Source: Azorhizobium caulinodans ORS 571
GTDB lineage: Bacteria; Pseudomonadota; Alphaproteobacteria; Rhizobiales; Xanthobacteraceae
Direction: 5' to 3'
NCBI RefSeq assembly: GCF_000010525.1
Contig: NC_009937.1
Location: forward strand, 749,501-813,500
Length of the DNA: 64,000 bases
Within the stretch, counting starts at the first letter, position 1, and the number at the start of each line of letters is the position of its first letter. The translations under genes and the position numbers were made by a program. The notes beneath the pieces are model-generated. The model worked only from the letters and a program-made list of their open reading frames with translations. It ran no database searches and was not told the DNA's origin. Shown here one piece after another: positions 44,377 to 54,601 of the stretch.

Positions 44377-47300
44377 ATGAGCCGCGTTTTCACCATCCCC
44401 TCGTCCGCGCCCTTCCTGAAGACGCTCGCCCACGCGATGCTGGACGGCCACCTCGTGCCGGGCTTTGCGCCGCGTGGCGATCCGCTGGCGCTCGCTTCCG
44501 CCACCATCTATCTGCCCACCCGCCGCGCCGGACGCCTGTTTGCCGATGCCATGCTGGAGGCGGTGGGGGGCGAGGCGGTGCTGCTGCCGCGCATCGTGCC
44601 GCTGGGCGATGTGGATGAGGATGCGCTGGCCTTCTCCGAGGAGGCCGCGCTGCTCGCGCCGCCGCAGGCGGTGGCGGGCGTGCACCGGCGCATCGCGCTC
44701 GCCGGCCTCGTCGCCCGCTGGCGGGATGCGCTGGCGGAAGGGGAAGGGCAGGCTATGGTCGCCGCCGGCCCCGCCGCCACCATGGCGCTGGCGGATGAAC
44801 TGGGCCGGCTGTTCGACCAGATGACCACCGCCGGCATCGCCTGGTCGCGGCTCGACGATCTCGTGCCGGAGGAGCACGACGCCTATTTCGAGATCAGCCT
44901 CCAGTTCCTGCGCATCGCTCGTCAGGCCTGGGGGGCACATCTGGAGGAAATGGGGCTCGTGGACCCCGCCGAGCGGCGCGATGCGCTGGTGGGCGCCGAG
45001 GAACGCCGCCTTGCCGCGCTGGGCGCGGGCGCCGGCCCGGTGATCGCCGCCGGCTCCACCGGCTCGCTCCCCACCACGGCGCGGCTCCTGAAAGCCATCG
45101 CCAGCCTGCCGCAGGGCGCGGTGGTGCTGCCGGGCCTCGACCTCCACATGGAGGAAACGGCCTTCCAGCTTCTCACCGCTGAGGCCACCAGCGCGCCGGA
45201 CCATCCTCAGTTCGGCCTGGCCAAGCTCCTCGGCACCCTCGGGCTGGAACGGCGGGATGTGACGGCGCTCGCCACGCCCGCTCCCTGGGGCCGTGAGGCG
45301 CTGCTGAGCGAGGCGCTCCGGCAGTCCGAGACGGCCGAGCAATGGGCGAGCCTTTCCGAACGCCTGCCGGATGCCAAGCGTGCGCAGGCGCTCGCAGAGG
45401 TGCGGGTGGTGAAGGCGCTGGACCCGCGCGAAGAGGCCCTCGCCGTGGCGCTGGAACTGCGCGATGCGTTGACCAAGCCCGACATGCGCGCCGCCCTCGT
45501 GACCCATGACCGCGACCTTGCCCGGCGGGTGGCCGCTGAGCTCGAGCGTTTCGGCATCGCCATCGACGATTCCGCCGGCGTGCCTTTGGCCGAGACCCAG
45601 CCCGCCCGTCTCGCCCGACTCGTGGCGAAGACAGTGGCCGAAGGCTGCGCGCCGGTGCCGCTGTTTGCCCTTCTCTCCCAGCCCGGCCTATCGCTCGATC
45701 TTGCGCCCGAGATACTGGCGGAAGCGGTGGCGGCGCTGGAGCTGATCGCCCTGCGCGGCCCGCGTCCCCGCTCCGGCGCTGCGGGGCTGGCGGCGGCGGT
45801 GGCGGCCTTCGATGCGGCCAAGGTCCATGAGCGCGACCCGCGTCGGCGGGTGGGCGAGGACCGTCAGGCGCTGGCGGCCGACCTCGTGGCGCGGCTGGTC
45901 CCGGCGCTGGAACCGCTCTCGGCGCTGGCTGAGGCGGGCAAGGTGCCGCTCGCGGACCTCGTGGCCGCGCACATCGCCACCATCGAAAGCCTGACCGCTC
46001 CGCTCGATCCCGATGCGAACGACCCGGCCTGGGCCTCGCTGGCGGAAGCGCTGATCGACATTCGCGATGGCGCGCCCGCCGGCCCGGCCATGACGCTCGC
46101 CGCCTATGCTGACGCCATCTCTGCTCTGCTGGCGGATCGGGTCGTGCGCCCGCGCCAGAGGGGCGAGGAGCGCATCCGCATCCTCGGGCCGCTGGAAGCC
46201 CGCCTCGTGGCGGTGGACCGGGTGGTGCTGGGCGGGCTGGTGGAGGGCTCATGGCCCCCCGAGACCCGCACGGACCCTTGGCTCAGCCGTCCCATGCGGG
46301 CGGAACTGGGGCTCGATCAGCCGGAACGGCGCATCGGCCTCGCCGCCCACGACTTTGCACAGGCCTTCGGCGCCCGCGAGGTGGTGCTGACCTATCCCGA
46401 CAAGGTGGGCGGCACCCAGAGCGTGCCCTCCCGTTTCCTCCAGCGCCTTTCCACGGTGGCCGGCGAAGACCTCTGGCAGGCGGCCATCGCGCGCGGCGAA
46501 GCCTGGCGGCAGGCGGCGGCGCGGCTCGACGACGGCCCGCGCGTGCCCCGCGCTGCCCAGCCGGCGCCGAAGCCGCCGCGCGAGCTGCGGCCGAAGAAGC
46601 TCAGCGTCACGGAGGTGGAGACCTTCCTGCGCGATCCCTATTCCATCTTCGCCCGCCACGTCCTCGCCCTCCAGCCACTGGAAGCGCTCGATGCCGCGCC
46701 GGGCGGAGCGGAGCGGGGCAGCGCGCTGCATGATGCGCTGGGCGCCTTCGCCAAGGACTATCCGGAAGACCTGCCGCCGGACGCCCATGCGCAACTCCTC
46801 GCCTATGGCCGGCGCGCCTTCGAGAAGCTGGAGGTCTTCCCCGCCGAGCACGCCATCTGGTGGGCGCGTTTCGAGCGGGTGGCGGCCTTCGTGGTGGAGT
46901 TCGAGCGCGAGCGCCGTGCCAGCCTGAAGCGGGTGGTGGCGGAGACGGGCGGCGGCCTGCCGATCCGCCTCCTGCATTCCGATTTCCAGCTCACCGGCCG
47001 GGCCGACCGCATCGAGATCCGCACCGATGGCGAGCTGAACATCCTCGACTACAAGACCGGCACCGCCCCTTCCGCCAAGCAGGGCGCGACCTTCTCCCCG
47101 CAACTGCCGCTGGAGGCGGCCATGGCGGTACGCGGCGGCTTCCGGGATGTGCCGGCCGCGAATGTGGCCAACTTCCTTTATGTGGAGCTGAAGGGCGGCG
47201 CGGTGGCGGGCCGGGAGAAGCCGGGCGTGGACGAGAAGTCCAGCGCCATGGCCATGGCCGAGGATGCGCTGGAGCGGTTGAGGGAACTGCTGCTCGCCTT

Positions 47301-47424
47301 CGAGAATGAGGAGCAGGGCTATCGCGCGCTCGCCGCCCCGCAATGGCGCGGGCGGTTCGGGCCTTATGATCATCTGGCCCGCGTGCGCGAATGGGCGCTG
47401 GGCGCCGAGGAGGGCGGGGAATGA
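44377..47424 (+). CDS. addB: Double-strand break repair protein AddB (alphaproteobacterial type)
   Basis: 1015 residues. Second subunit of the AddAB helicase-nuclease, which resects broken DNA ends for RecA. The N-terminal half is a degenerate helicase (TIYLPTRRAGRLFADAMLEA; RILGPLEARLVAVDRVVLGGLVEG). The C-terminal nuclease domain contains NILDYKTGTAPSAKQG, the PD-(D/E)XK active site. No four-cysteine Fe-S pattern is visible, as expected for alphaproteobacterial AddB. Its stop overlaps the addA start by four bases. Confidence 0.94.
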   Translation: MSRVFTIPSSAPFLKTLAHAMLDGHLVPGFAPRGDPLALASATIYLPTRRAGRLFADAMLEAVGGEAVLLPRIVPLGDVDEDALAFSEEAALLAPPQAVAGVHRRIALAGLVARWRDALAEGEGQAMVAAGPAATMALADELGRLFDQMTTAGIAWSRLDDLVPEEHDAYFEISLQFLRIARQAWGAHLEEMGLVDPAERRDALVGAEERRLAALGAGAGPVIAAGSTGSLPTTARLLKAIASLPQGAVVLPGLDLHMEETAFQLLTAEATSAPDHPQFGLAKLLGTLGLERRDVTALATPAPWGREALLSEALRQSETAEQWASLSERLPDAKRAQALAEVRVVKALDPREEALAVALELRDALTKPDMRAALVTHDRDLARRVAAELERFGIAIDDSAGVPLAETQPARLARLVAKTVAEGCAPVPLFALLSQPGLSLDLAPEILAEAVAALELIALRGPRPRSGAAGLAAAVAAFDAAKVHERDPRRRVGEDRQALAADLVARLVPALEPLSALAEAGKVPLADLVAAHIATIESLTAPLDPDANDPAWASLAEALIDIRDGAPAGPAMTLAAYADAISALLADRVVRPRQRGEERIRILGPLEARLVAVDRVVLGGLVEGSWPPETRTDPWLSRPMRAELGLDQPERRIGLAAHDFAQAFGAREVVLTYPDKVGGTQSVPSRFLQRLSTVAGEDLWQAAIARGEAWRQAAARLDDGPRVPRAAQPAPKPPRELRPKKLSVTEVETFLRDPYSIFARHVLALQPLEALDAAPGGAERGSALHDALGAFAKDYPEDLPPDAHAQLLAYGRRAFEKLEVFPAEHAIWWARFERVAAFVVEFERERRASLKRVVAETGGGLPIRLLHSDFQLTGRADRIEIRTDGELNILDYKTGTAPSAKQGATFSPQLPLEAAMAVRGGFRDVPAANVANFLYVELKGGAVAGREKPGVDEKSSAMAMAEDALERLRELLLAFENEEQGYRALAAPQWRGRFGPYDHLARVREWALGAEEGGE

Positions 47425-50400
47425 GCGCGCATCCGGCGAGCGAAGCCCGCTCGGATTCCGCCGCCAAGGCGGAAGCCTCCCGCCGGCAGGGCGTTGCTGC
47501 TTCGCCGCAGATTTCCGCCTGGGTGTCGGCCAATGCGGGCTCGGGCAAGACCCACGTGCTCGCCCAGCGCGTCATCCGCCTGCTGCTTCAGGGCACGCCG
47601 CCGGGCCGCATCCTGTGCCTGACCTATACCAAGGCGGCGGCGGCCAATATGGCGAACCGCGTGCTGAAGATATTGAGCCGCTGGGCGGGGCTCGATGATG
47701 CGGCGCTTGATGCCGAATTGATGCGCATGGATGGGATGCCGCCGACGCCCGGCCTGCGCATTCAGGCGCGGCGCCTGTTCGCAGCGGCGCTGGAGACGCC
47801 GGGCGGCCTCAAGATCCAGACCATCCACGCCTTCTGCGGCGGCCTGCTGCACCGCTTCCCCTTCGAGGCGGGCGTCGCCGCCGGCTTCCGCGAGCTGGAC
47901 GACGTGGGCCGCATGGAGCTGATGGCCCGCATCCGCGCCGACCTCGTGGTGGAAGCCGCTCGCGCGCCGTCTTCCACCCTCGGCCGGGCGCTGGCGCGGC
48001 TGATGGAGGAGATGTCGGACGGCGGCATCGACGACCTGCTGGAAGCCGCCATCGCCGCCCGCTCCACCATTGCCGCGCTCGGCGGCGGGGAGGAGGAGCG
48101 GCGTGCCCGTGTCGCGGCGGTGCTCGGGGTCGCGCCGGGCACCACGGCGGCGGACATCGAGCGGGAGATGCTGGACAGCCCCCATCTGCCGCAGGCCCGC
48201 TGGCCGGACATCGAGGCCGTCTATCTCACCTCCGACAAGGCGAACGACCGTAAGCGCGCCGCCGCCCTGCGCGCGGCCATCGAGGCGAAGGACGAGGCCG
48301 AGCGCCTTGCCGCCTTCCGTGATCTCTTCTTCAAGGCCGATGGCGATCCGCGCAGCGACAAGGATCTGCTGACCAAGGGCCTGCGCGACGGCTTCCCGCA
48401 CATCGCCGAGAAGCTGGAGGCCGAGCGCGACCGGCTGGTGGCCCTGACCCAGACCCTGCGGGCCGCCCGCGCGCTGGAGCGCACCGAGGCGGCGCTGGCG
48501 CTGGGGGCGGAAGCCTGCCGCCGCTACACTGCCGAGAAGGCGGCGCGGGGCCTGCTCGATTTCGACGACCTCATCGACCGCACCGCCGAGATGCTGGGGC
48601 GCGTGCCCGCCTCCTTCGTGCATTACAAGCTCGATCGCGGCATCGACCATGTGCTCGTCGACGAGGCGCAGGACACCAGCCCCGAGCAGTGGCGCGTGGT
48701 GCGCGGCCTCGTCTCCGACTTCTTCTCCGGCGAGGGCGCCCGCGAGGGGGTGAAGCGCACGCTGTTCGTCGTGGGCGACGAGAAGCAGTCCATCTTCTCC
48801 TTCCAGGGCGCCGATCCGCGCGCCTTCGGCGACATGCGTCTCGCCTTCCAGCGGGAGGCGGGACAGGAGGATTTCCGGCAGGTGAGCCTGCCCCATTCCT
48901 TCCGCTCCGCCCCCGGCGTGCTGGAGGCGGTGGATGCCATTTTCCAGCGCGCCGAGGCGAGCGCCGGCCTCACCATCGACAATGTGGCCCCGCCCCACGC
49001 CGCCATCCGGGCGGACGCGCCCTCGCTGGTGGAGCTGTGGCCGACCGTCGTTCCCGCCGCCAAGGTGAAGGTGGACGACTGGCGCCGCCCGCTGGACGAG
49101 ATCGCCGGCGATGATCCGGTGAGCCGGCTCGCCGAGCGCATCGCCTCCTTCGTGCGCACGGGCATCGCGCAAAGGCTCGCCATCCCTTCGCGGGGCGGGC
49201 GGCCCATGCGGGCGCAGGACGTGCTGGTGCTGGTGCGCCGGCGCGGGCGCCTGTTCGAGGCGGTGATCCGCGCGCTGAAGGAAGCGGGCGGCGGCGTCGA
49301 TGTGGCGGGCGCGGACCGCCTCGTGGTGGCCGAGCATATCGCCGCGCTCGACCTGATGGCGCTTGGCGATGCGCTATTGTCGCCCGACGATGATCTGGCA
49401 TTGGCGAGCGTGCTCAAGAGCCCGCTGTTCGGCCTCACGGACGATGATCTCCTGCGCCTGTGCCCGCGCCGCGAAGGCCGGCTGCTGGATGTGGTGACGA
49501 CGGGCGACGGCTCCATCGCGGAACGCCTGACCCGATGGCGGGGCGAGGCCCGCGAACTGCGGCCCTTCGACTTTTACGCCCGTGTGCTGGGGCGCGACGG
49601 CGGGCGGCGGGCCATGCTGGCGCGGCTCGGCCCCGAGGCGGCGGACGTGCTGGACGAATTCATGGCGCTCGCCCGCACCTATGAGAGCCTGGAGCCGGCG
49701 ACGCTGCCGGGCTTTCTCGCCTTCCTGCGGCGCGGCGGCGCCGAGACCAAGCGCGACATGGAGAGCGGGCGCGACGAGGTGCGGGTGATGACCGTGCACG
49801 GCGCCAAGGGACTGGAAGCGCCCATCGTCATCCTCGCCGACACGGTGGATCTGCCCAAGGCCCGTACCTCCGGTGGCCTGCTGCATGTGCCCACCGCCGA
49901 TGGCGCGACCGTGCCCGTGCTCGCGCCCCGCAAGCCGGAAGACCCGCCGAGCCTTGCCGCAGCCCGCGCCGCCGTCACCGCGCGGGAGCTGGAGGAATAT
50001 CGCCGCCTGCTCTATGTGGCGCTCACCCGCGCCGAGGACGCCCTTATCGTCTGCGGCGCCGAGACGCGCGCCGCCGCCAAGGACAAGACCCACGCCCGGC
50101 CCGCGGGCTGCTGGTATGAGCTGGTCCATGCGGCCCTCATCGAGGAGGCCGAGCCCGTCCCCGCCACCGGCTGGGAGGGCGAGGTGCTGCGCTGGCGCAA
50201 GTCCGGCCGCACGCTGGCGCCAGCGGAAGGTACGCTCTCCGCGCCCGTCGCGCCGCCCCCGCCACGGCCGGCGCGGCTGGAGGATCTGCCACCGGTCCTC
50301 ATTTCTACCGAGGCCATACGTCCCTCGCGCAGCGCCGCTGCCAGCTTCCGGCCGCCGGCGGACGGAAGCCTTGATCCCCGCGTGCGGGGTGATCTGGTGC

Positions 50401-50936
50401 ATCGCCTGCTCGCCGGCCTCGGCGCCTTGCCGGAGGACCAGCGAGAGGCAGCGGGCGAGCGTCTGCTGGACCATGTGGCCGAGCAGGTGGCAGCCCATCA
50501 TCGGGCCGAGGTCATGGCCGAGGTGATGGGCGTGCTGACCCATGCGCCACTCGCGGGTCTGTTCGCCCCCCACAGCCTTGCGGAAGTGCCGGTGGTGGGC
50601 CGCCTCACCGCTGCCGACGGACGGCTCGTCACGGTGAACGGGCGCCTCGACCGGCTGGCGGTGACGGGCGACCAGCTGATTCTGGCCGACTTCAAGACCG
50701 ACCGCGTGCCGCCGCAAAGCCTTGACCGCATTGGTGAGGGCTATGTGGGCCAGCTCGCGCTCTATGCCGCCGTGCTCGCCCGCGCCTTCCCCGGCCGGGC
50801 GGTGGAGGCGCATCTCGTCTATACGCGCGGGCCGCGCATCCATGTGCTGCCGGAGGCGCGGCTGCGGGAGCGGCTGGCCGAACGGCTCGCCGAACCGTCG
50901 GGGGACACCGCGTCACGCCGCCGTGACGCGCCTTGA
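47421..50936 (+). CDS. addA: Double-strand break repair helicase-nuclease AddA
   Basis: 1171 residues from the ATG at 47421. UvrD-type helicase with a C-terminal nuclease. Walker A is ANAGSGKTH near residues 38-46; motif Ia region [16 protein letters not shown]; Walker [15 protein letters not shown]; motif [18 protein letters not shown]; motif [16 protein letters not shown]; motif [17 protein letters not shown]. The nuclease site is [10 protein letters not shown]. The ATGA overlap with addB gives equal subunit synthesis. trxA follows after 77 bp, as in many Rhizobiales. Confidence 0.96.
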   Translation: MSAHPASEARSDSAAKAEASRRQGVAASPQISAWVSANAGSGKTHVLAQRVIRLLLQGTPPGRILCLTYTKAAAANMANRVLKILSRWAGLDDAALDAELMRMDGMPPTPGLRIQARRLFAAALETPGGLKIQTIHAFCGGLLHRFPFEAGVAAGFRELDDVGRMELMARIRADLVVEAARAPSSTLGRALARLMEEMSDGGIDDLLEAAIAARSTIAALGGGEEERRARVAAVLGVAPGTTAADIEREMLDSPHLPQARWPDIEAVYLTSDKANDRKRAAALRAAIEAKDEAERLAAFRDLFFKADGDPRSDKDLLTKGLRDGFPHIAEKLEAERDRLVALTQTLRAARALERTEAALALGAEACRRYTAEKAARGLLDFDDLIDRTAEMLGRVPASFVHYKLDRGIDHVLVDEAQDTSPEQWRVVRGLVSDFFSGEGAREGVKRTLFVVGDEKQSIFSFQGADPRAFGDMRLAFQREAGQEDFRQVSLPHSFRSAPGVLEAVDAIFQRAEASAGLTIDNVAPPHAAIRADAPSLVELWPTVVPAAKVKVDDWRRPLDEIAGDDPVSRLAERIASFVRTGIAQRLAIPSRGGRPMRAQDVLVLVRRRGRLFEAVIRALKEAGGGVDVAGADRLVVAEHIAALDLMALGDALLSPDDDLALASVLKSPLFGLTDDDLLRLCPRREGRLLDVVTTGDGSIAERLTRWRGEARELRPFDFYARVLGRDGGRRAMLARLGPEAADVLDEFMALARTYESLEPATLPGFLAFLRRGGAETKRDMESGRDEVRVMTVHGAKGLEAPIVILADTVDLPKARTSGGLLHVPTADGATVPVLAPRKPEDPPSLAAARAAVTARELEEYRRLLYVALTRAEDALIVCGAETRAAAKDKTHARPAGCWYELVHAALIEEAEPVPATGWEGEVLRWRKSGRTLAPAEGTLSAPVAPPPPRPARLEDLPPVLISTEAIRPSRSAAASFRPPADGSLDPRVRGDLVHRLLAGLGALPEDQREAAGERLLDHVAEQVAAHHRAEVMAEVMGVLTHAPLAGLFAPHSLAEVPVVGRLTAADGRLVTVNGRLDRLAVTGDQLILADFKTDRVPPQSLDRIGEGYVGQLALYAAVLARAFPGRAVEAHLVYTRGPRIHVLPEARLRERLAERLAEPSGDTASRRRDAP

Positions 50937-51013
50937 CGGAGAGGGGAGGGGCTTCTTACGTTGAGCCCAAGATCCAGTGGATCGCCTGTGAAATCCCTAC
51001 GAGGTATACGCCC

Positions 51014-51334
51014 ATGGCCGTCGAAAAAGTATCCGATCAGAGCTTCGATGCCGACGTGCTCCAGTCCTCCACCCCGGTGGTCGTGGACTTCTGGGCCGAG
51101 TGGTGCGGCCCCTGCCGCATGGTCGCCCCGGTGCTCGACGAGCTCTCCGGCGAGCTTGGCGACAAGGTGAAGATCGTGAAGCTGAACGTGGACGAGAACC
51201 CGGTGACGGCGTCCAAGTACGGCATCATGTCCATCCCCACCCTGCTGCTGTTCAAGGATGGCAAGATCGCCTCCCGTCAGGTGGGCGCCGCCGCCAAGGC
51301 CAAGCTCGCGAGCTGGATCGGCTCCGCCGCCTGA
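51014..51334 (+). CDS. trxA: Thioredoxin 1
   Basis: 106 residues. Cytosolic disulfide reductase with the active site WCGPC at residues 30-34 and the cis-Pro loop in [10 protein letters not shown]. The start at 51014 ([16 protein letters not shown]) matches the family; the frame is open further upstream. It is the last gene of the divL-addA block and is followed by a strong terminator. Confidence 0.97.
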   Translation: MAVEKVSDQSFDADVLQSSTPVVVDFWAEWCGPCRMVAPVLDELSGELGDKVKIVKLNVDENPVTASKYGIMSIPTLLLFKDGKIASRQVGAAAKAKLASWIGSAA

Positions 51335-51360
51335 GCTGCGGGCCGGTCGTTCGGGAATGC

Positions 51361-51392
51361 AAAAGGCGGGTCCTTCGGGGCCCGCCTTTTTG
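51361..51392. terminator. Terminator after trxA, shared with the convergent flavin reductase gene
   Basis: AAAAGGCGGG and CCCGCCTTTT pair perfectly, with two further G-C pairs closing over a TTCG-type loop. T-runs occur on both strands, so it can stop trxA on the plus strand and the flavin reductase gene on the minus strand. Confidence 0.88.
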
Positions 51393-51424
51393 TTTGTCCA
51401 TTTGCCTTGGGCCGCCGCAGCGAC

Positions 51425-51937
51425 TCAGGGGGCGAGGGTGCGGAAGTCCCGGTGCCAGTAGAGGAGGGGACGCGCCGTATCGTCGACGCGCGTCGCCAGC
51501 ACGCGGCCGAGCACAATCATGTGAGAATGGCGCTCGATGATCTCGTCGAGCCGGCAGTCGAAGGCGACGAGCGCGTCGTCGATCACCGGCGCCCCCGTCT
51601 CCATCACCGACCAGGGCGTGCCCTCGAATCGTGCCGCCCCGTGCAGGCCGGTCATGCCGGCGAAGGTCTCCGCCACGCGGCGCTGGCCCTCCGCCAGGAC
51701 ATTCACGGCGAAAACCTTGCGCGCCAGGAGTTCCGCGCGCACGGACGAGGCCTTGTTGATGCAGATGAGAAGGGTCGGCGGGTCCACCGCGAAGGAGGTG
51801 AGCGAAGAGGCGGTGAGGCCGGTTCGGCTGTCGCCCTCGCCCACGGTGAGCACGCTCACGGCGCCCGCAAGATGGCGCATGCCCGCGCGATAGCCCTCGG
51901 AGGGGGAGTGGCCGGCGGTGGCGGCGGGCGCGGTCAC
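51425..51937 (-). CDS. Flavin reductase family protein
   Basis: About 170 residues from a GTG at 51937; a TTG at 52030 would add 31 residues and no start has a good ribosome-binding site. The FMN-binding split-barrel domain is clear: YRAGMRHLAGAVSVLTVGE, GLTASSLTSFAVDPPTLLICIN and FAVNVLAEGQRRVAETFAG, ending RPLLYWHRDFRTL. Such proteins reduce FMN or FAD with NAD(P)H for a two-component monooxygenase. No monooxygenase gene is nearby, so the partner is unknown. Confidence 0.82.
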   Translation of the reverse strand: MTAPAATAGHSPSEGYRAGMRHLAGAVSVLTVGEGDSRTGLTASSLTSFAVDPPTLLICINKASSVRAELLARKVFAVNVLAEGQRRVAETFAGMTGLHGAARFEGTPWSVMETGAPVIDDALVAFDCRLDEIIERHSHMIVLGRVLATRVDDTARPLLYWHRDFRTLAP

Positions 51938-52171
51938 GCGCGGGTCCCGGCGGGCGAGGCGGAGGGCGGCAAGGCGGGCATGGATCGTTCCGGACCTGAA
52001 GTCCCGGCGGGGACGGATGTTGCTGTGCAATGTAGGCGGGGCGCGCCCGCTTTGCGAGGGTACGAGTGCACAGCTCAGGCTGGATCAAACCAAATTAGGT
52101 CAGTTCTTGGCGATTGGCAGCGCGGGTGCGGGAGGCTATCAGGACGCTCATCATTGTGTTTCGGGGGAACC

Positions 52172-52810
52172 ATGTTGTTCTTGTCCTTTCTTTCGCGCCG
52201 TCCGCTGGGCCTGCTCGCCGGGGCTGCCGCCGGGGCGCTGATCGTTGCCTCGGGGGCCCTTGCACAGACGGCTCAGACCGCGCCCAAGCCGGCGGCCCCC
52301 AAGCCGGCGGCGGCTGCTCCCGCTGCCGCTCCGGCCAAGGGGCCGGAACTGGGTGAGGACGGCCCCTCCCGCACCACCGCCACCTATGACGACTGGGTGG
52401 TGCGCTGCGAGCGGTCCGAGGTGGTCGGCGGCGCCAAGGTCTGCGAGGCGGCCCAGACGCTGCAGATCGGCAATGCCCAGCAGCAGCTCGGAGCGCAGGT
52501 GGTGTTCGGCCGCCTGACCAAGGAAGCACCCATGCGCATCGTGGTGCAGCTTCCCGTCGGCGTGTGGCTGCCCAACGGCGCCCGCTTCGTGCTGCCCGGC
52601 GACAAGCCGCGCACCATCGCCATGCCCTACAAGTTCTGCATCCGAGCCTGCATCGCCGACGCCGATCTTTCGGCGGACGACGTGGCGGCGCTGAACACGA
52701 ATGCCGGTCCCGCGAAGCTCGAATTCCTGGACCGCAACCAGCAGCCGGTGGCGCTGGAAATTTCCTTCAAGGGCCTTCCGGCCGCCCTGGCGGCCCGCGA
52801 CAAGGGCTGA
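52172..52810 (+). CDS. Invasion-associated locus B (IalB) family protein
   Basis: 212 residues from the ATG at 52172 (GGGGGAAC upstream). A signal peptide (RRPLGLLAGAAAGALIVASGALA) is followed by a proline/alanine/lysine-rich linker and the IalB domain: TATYDDWVVRCERSE, VCEAAQTLQI, PVGVWLPNGARFVLPG and the paired cysteines in KFCIRACIADA. It is periplasmic or outer-membrane associated. The name comes from Bartonella; free-living alphaproteobacteria carry it too and its molecular role is unclear. Confidence 0.9.
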   Translation: MLFLSFLSRRPLGLLAGAAAGALIVASGALAQTAQTAPKPAAPKPAAAAPAAAPAKGPELGEDGPSRTTATYDDWVVRCERSEVVGGAKVCEAAQTLQIGNAQQQLGAQVVFGRLTKEAPMRIVVQLPVGVWLPNGARFVLPGDKPRTIAMPYKFCIRACIADADLSADDVAALNTNAGPAKLEFLDRNQQPVALEISFKGLPAALAARDKG

Positions 52811-53226
52811 CCCGGCGCGGTGGGCTTCAATGTCGCAGCGCGCGGGAGCATGCCGCCGCCGCTGCGGCAGAGGCCGGCCCTTTGGTTGCAACGTGTTGTT
52901 TTTTCGCCATCTTCCGCTGCTTCAAGGGGCGGATGGTGGCGGGAAATTTAAGGGTTAACCAAGCCGGTCGCCTCATGTAGCATGCCGGTGCAAGCCTAGG
53001 GGCAGCCAGCGGGCGCAATGCTCGTGATGCGTGGTTGGGCTCGCGGAGGTGACGGCGGGGCGCGGGGGTTTTCGAATTATTTACCGAGACCCGGTGAAGT
53101 TGCACGCAGGGTCCGGGGTAATCAGCCAATCCTGGCGTGACGGGATCCGGCGCGTGAGGCTCTCTGCATGTGCGGCAGGGGCGTAGCCCGGTGAACCGTC
53201 CCGGAAGCAGTCGAGTAACGTGCATT
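52811..53226. other. Gene-free spacer between the IalB and DUF2778 genes
   Basis: About 416 bp with no credible coding frame. An AT-richer patch around 52941-52960 (AAATTTAAGGGTTAAC) and TTCGAATTATTTACC near 53070 stand out and may belong to a promoter. No clear hairpin with a T-tract or known binding site was found. Confidence 0.4.
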
Positions 53227-54333
53227 ATGACCTATTCGGCCTGGATTGATGAGGACGACTACGATGCGGCGCCGGCTGCGGCAGCGCCCAGGCTTCGTCC
53301 CATCCTGAAGGCGGGCGTCATCGTCGGATTCGGCGTCGTCGCCGCGGCTGTGATGATGGTGGCTGTGGGCGGCGCGCGCGGCGTGTCCTCGCCCGACGCC
53401 GATCTGTCCGCCAGCGCCCCGGCGCTCGTGGACCCTCCGGCCCCGATTCGTGTCTCCCGGTCCCACGCGCTGGGCGAGGTGGAGGCCATTCCCTCGTCCG
53501 GTACGGTGGCCGACGGGCGCGACTGGATGTTCGCACCTTCCGTTCCCGGCGAGCCCACCGCCTTCCGCGGCGCCCGCCCGATGATGGCCGCTGTCGATCC
53601 GACTCCGGAGCCGACGGTGCAGGACATCCGCGTGATGCCCATGCCCTCCGCCAATCCGCTGTTCGCCTCCCGCGGGGTCGGCAACGAGCCGGCCGACAAG
53701 GCGCAGCTCAAGGAACTCAGCCAGCAGCTCGTGGCGCCGCCGCTGCCGACGCGCAATCCGCTGATGGCGGGCCGCCGCCAGCTCGCGGAACTCGAGCCCG
53801 CCGACCGTGCGACCCCGGCGCCGGAAAATCGTGCCCCGGCCGCCGCCACCCCGCCGGTTCCGGCGGACGCGGCCAAGTCGCTCCTGCCTGGCCCCGGCGA
53901 CAAGTTCGCGCTCTATGACATCAAGGGCCGCGTCGTCTACATGCCGAACGGCGAGAAGCTCGAGGCCCATTCGGGCTATGGCGATATGTTCGACGACCCG
54001 CGCTACGTCCACAAGCGCATGGTCGGCCCGACCCCGCCCAATATCTATGAGCTGAAGATGCGCGAGGCGCTGTTCCACGGCGTCGAGGCCATCCGCATGA
54101 AGCCGGTGGGCGACCAGCCCATGTATGGCCGCGACGGCATTCTCGCCCATACCTACATGCTCGGCCCGCGCGGTGACTCCAACGGCTGTGTATCGTTCCG
54201 GGACTATGAAAAGTTCCTGGCGGCGTTCAAGCGCGGCGAGGTGACCCGCATGGTGGTGGTGACGAGCCTGCCCACCAAGCCGGAGCCGAACAATCCGATC
54301 GTCGCCTTCTTCGCCAAGATGGCGGAGCGCTGA
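53227..54333 (+). CDS. DUF2778 protein, Tlde1-like L,D-transpeptidase fold, membrane anchored
   Basis: 368 residues from the ATG at 53227. An N-terminal cytoplasmic stretch (MTYSAWIDEDDYDAAPA) precedes one membrane helix (about 29-50, KAGVIVGFGVVAAAVMMVAV), then a long proline/alanine-rich region (about 55-225) and the C-terminal DUF2778 domain. The catalytic pair of this domain, related to L,D-transpeptidases, is visible as His308 (AHTYMLG) and Cys321 (SNGCVSF). In Salmonella the Tlde1 effector of this group modifies peptidoglycan. Here the membrane anchor and the absence of secretion genes suggest a housekeeping envelope role. Confidence 0.85.
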   Translation: MTYSAWIDEDDYDAAPAAAAPRLRPILKAGVIVGFGVVAAAVMMVAVGGARGVSSPDADLSASAPALVDPPAPIRVSRSHALGEVEAIPSSGTVADGRDWMFAPSVPGEPTAFRGARPMMAAVDPTPEPTVQDIRVMPMPSANPLFASRGVGNEPADKAQLKELSQQLVAPPLPTRNPLMAGRRQLAELEPADRATPAPENRAPAAATPPVPADAAKSLLPGPGDKFALYDIKGRVVYMPNGEKLEAHSGYGDMFDDPRYVHKRMVGPTPPNIYELKMREALFHGVEAIRMKPVGDQPMYGRDGILAHTYMLGPRGDSNGCVSFRDYEKFLAAFKRGEVTRMVVVTSLPTKPEPNNPIVAFFAKMAER

Positions 54334-54376
54334 GTGCCGACCCGGTTCCACCGACAGTGTCCGATCCCAGATCCCA

Positions 54377-54404
54377 CCCCGGCCGAGTGCCGGGGTTTTC
54401 TTTT
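54377..54404 (+). terminator. Intrinsic terminator of the DUF2778 gene
   Basis: CCCCGGC and GCCGGGG form a 7-bp stem with a 5-nt loop, followed by TTTTCTTTT, 43 bp after the stop codon. Confidence 0.85.
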
Positions 54405-54443
54405 GTCCGGCCCGCTTACCGTGCATCAGCTTCGCACCATCTT

Positions 54444-54460
54444 GGTCAGCTAAGCTGACC
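54444..54460. promoter_or_regulatory. Perfect palindrome upstream of the chemoreceptor gene
   Basis: GGTCAGCT and AGCTGACC mirror each other around a single A, 141 bp before the chemoreceptor ATG. The compact 17-bp shape is that of a binding site for a dimeric regulator; the regulator is unknown. Confidence 0.45.
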
Positions 54461-54601
54461 TTCAGACTGGGGCGTGCCGTGTCTGACGCCGGATCATCGT
54501 GAACCGCGGTTGGAATGCAGCGGGGGCTGGTTCCTGGTCCTGCGGGCTCCCGACCGAGACCCGGGCACGCCCTCTCATTCGCCGGGGCTTGGGAGCGTGC
54601 G

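Noticed and set aside
52948-52958. TTAAGGGTTAA as a possible CtrA site ahead of the DUF2778 gene
   Set aside because: The two TTAA halves are three bases apart; the CtrA consensus needs seven.
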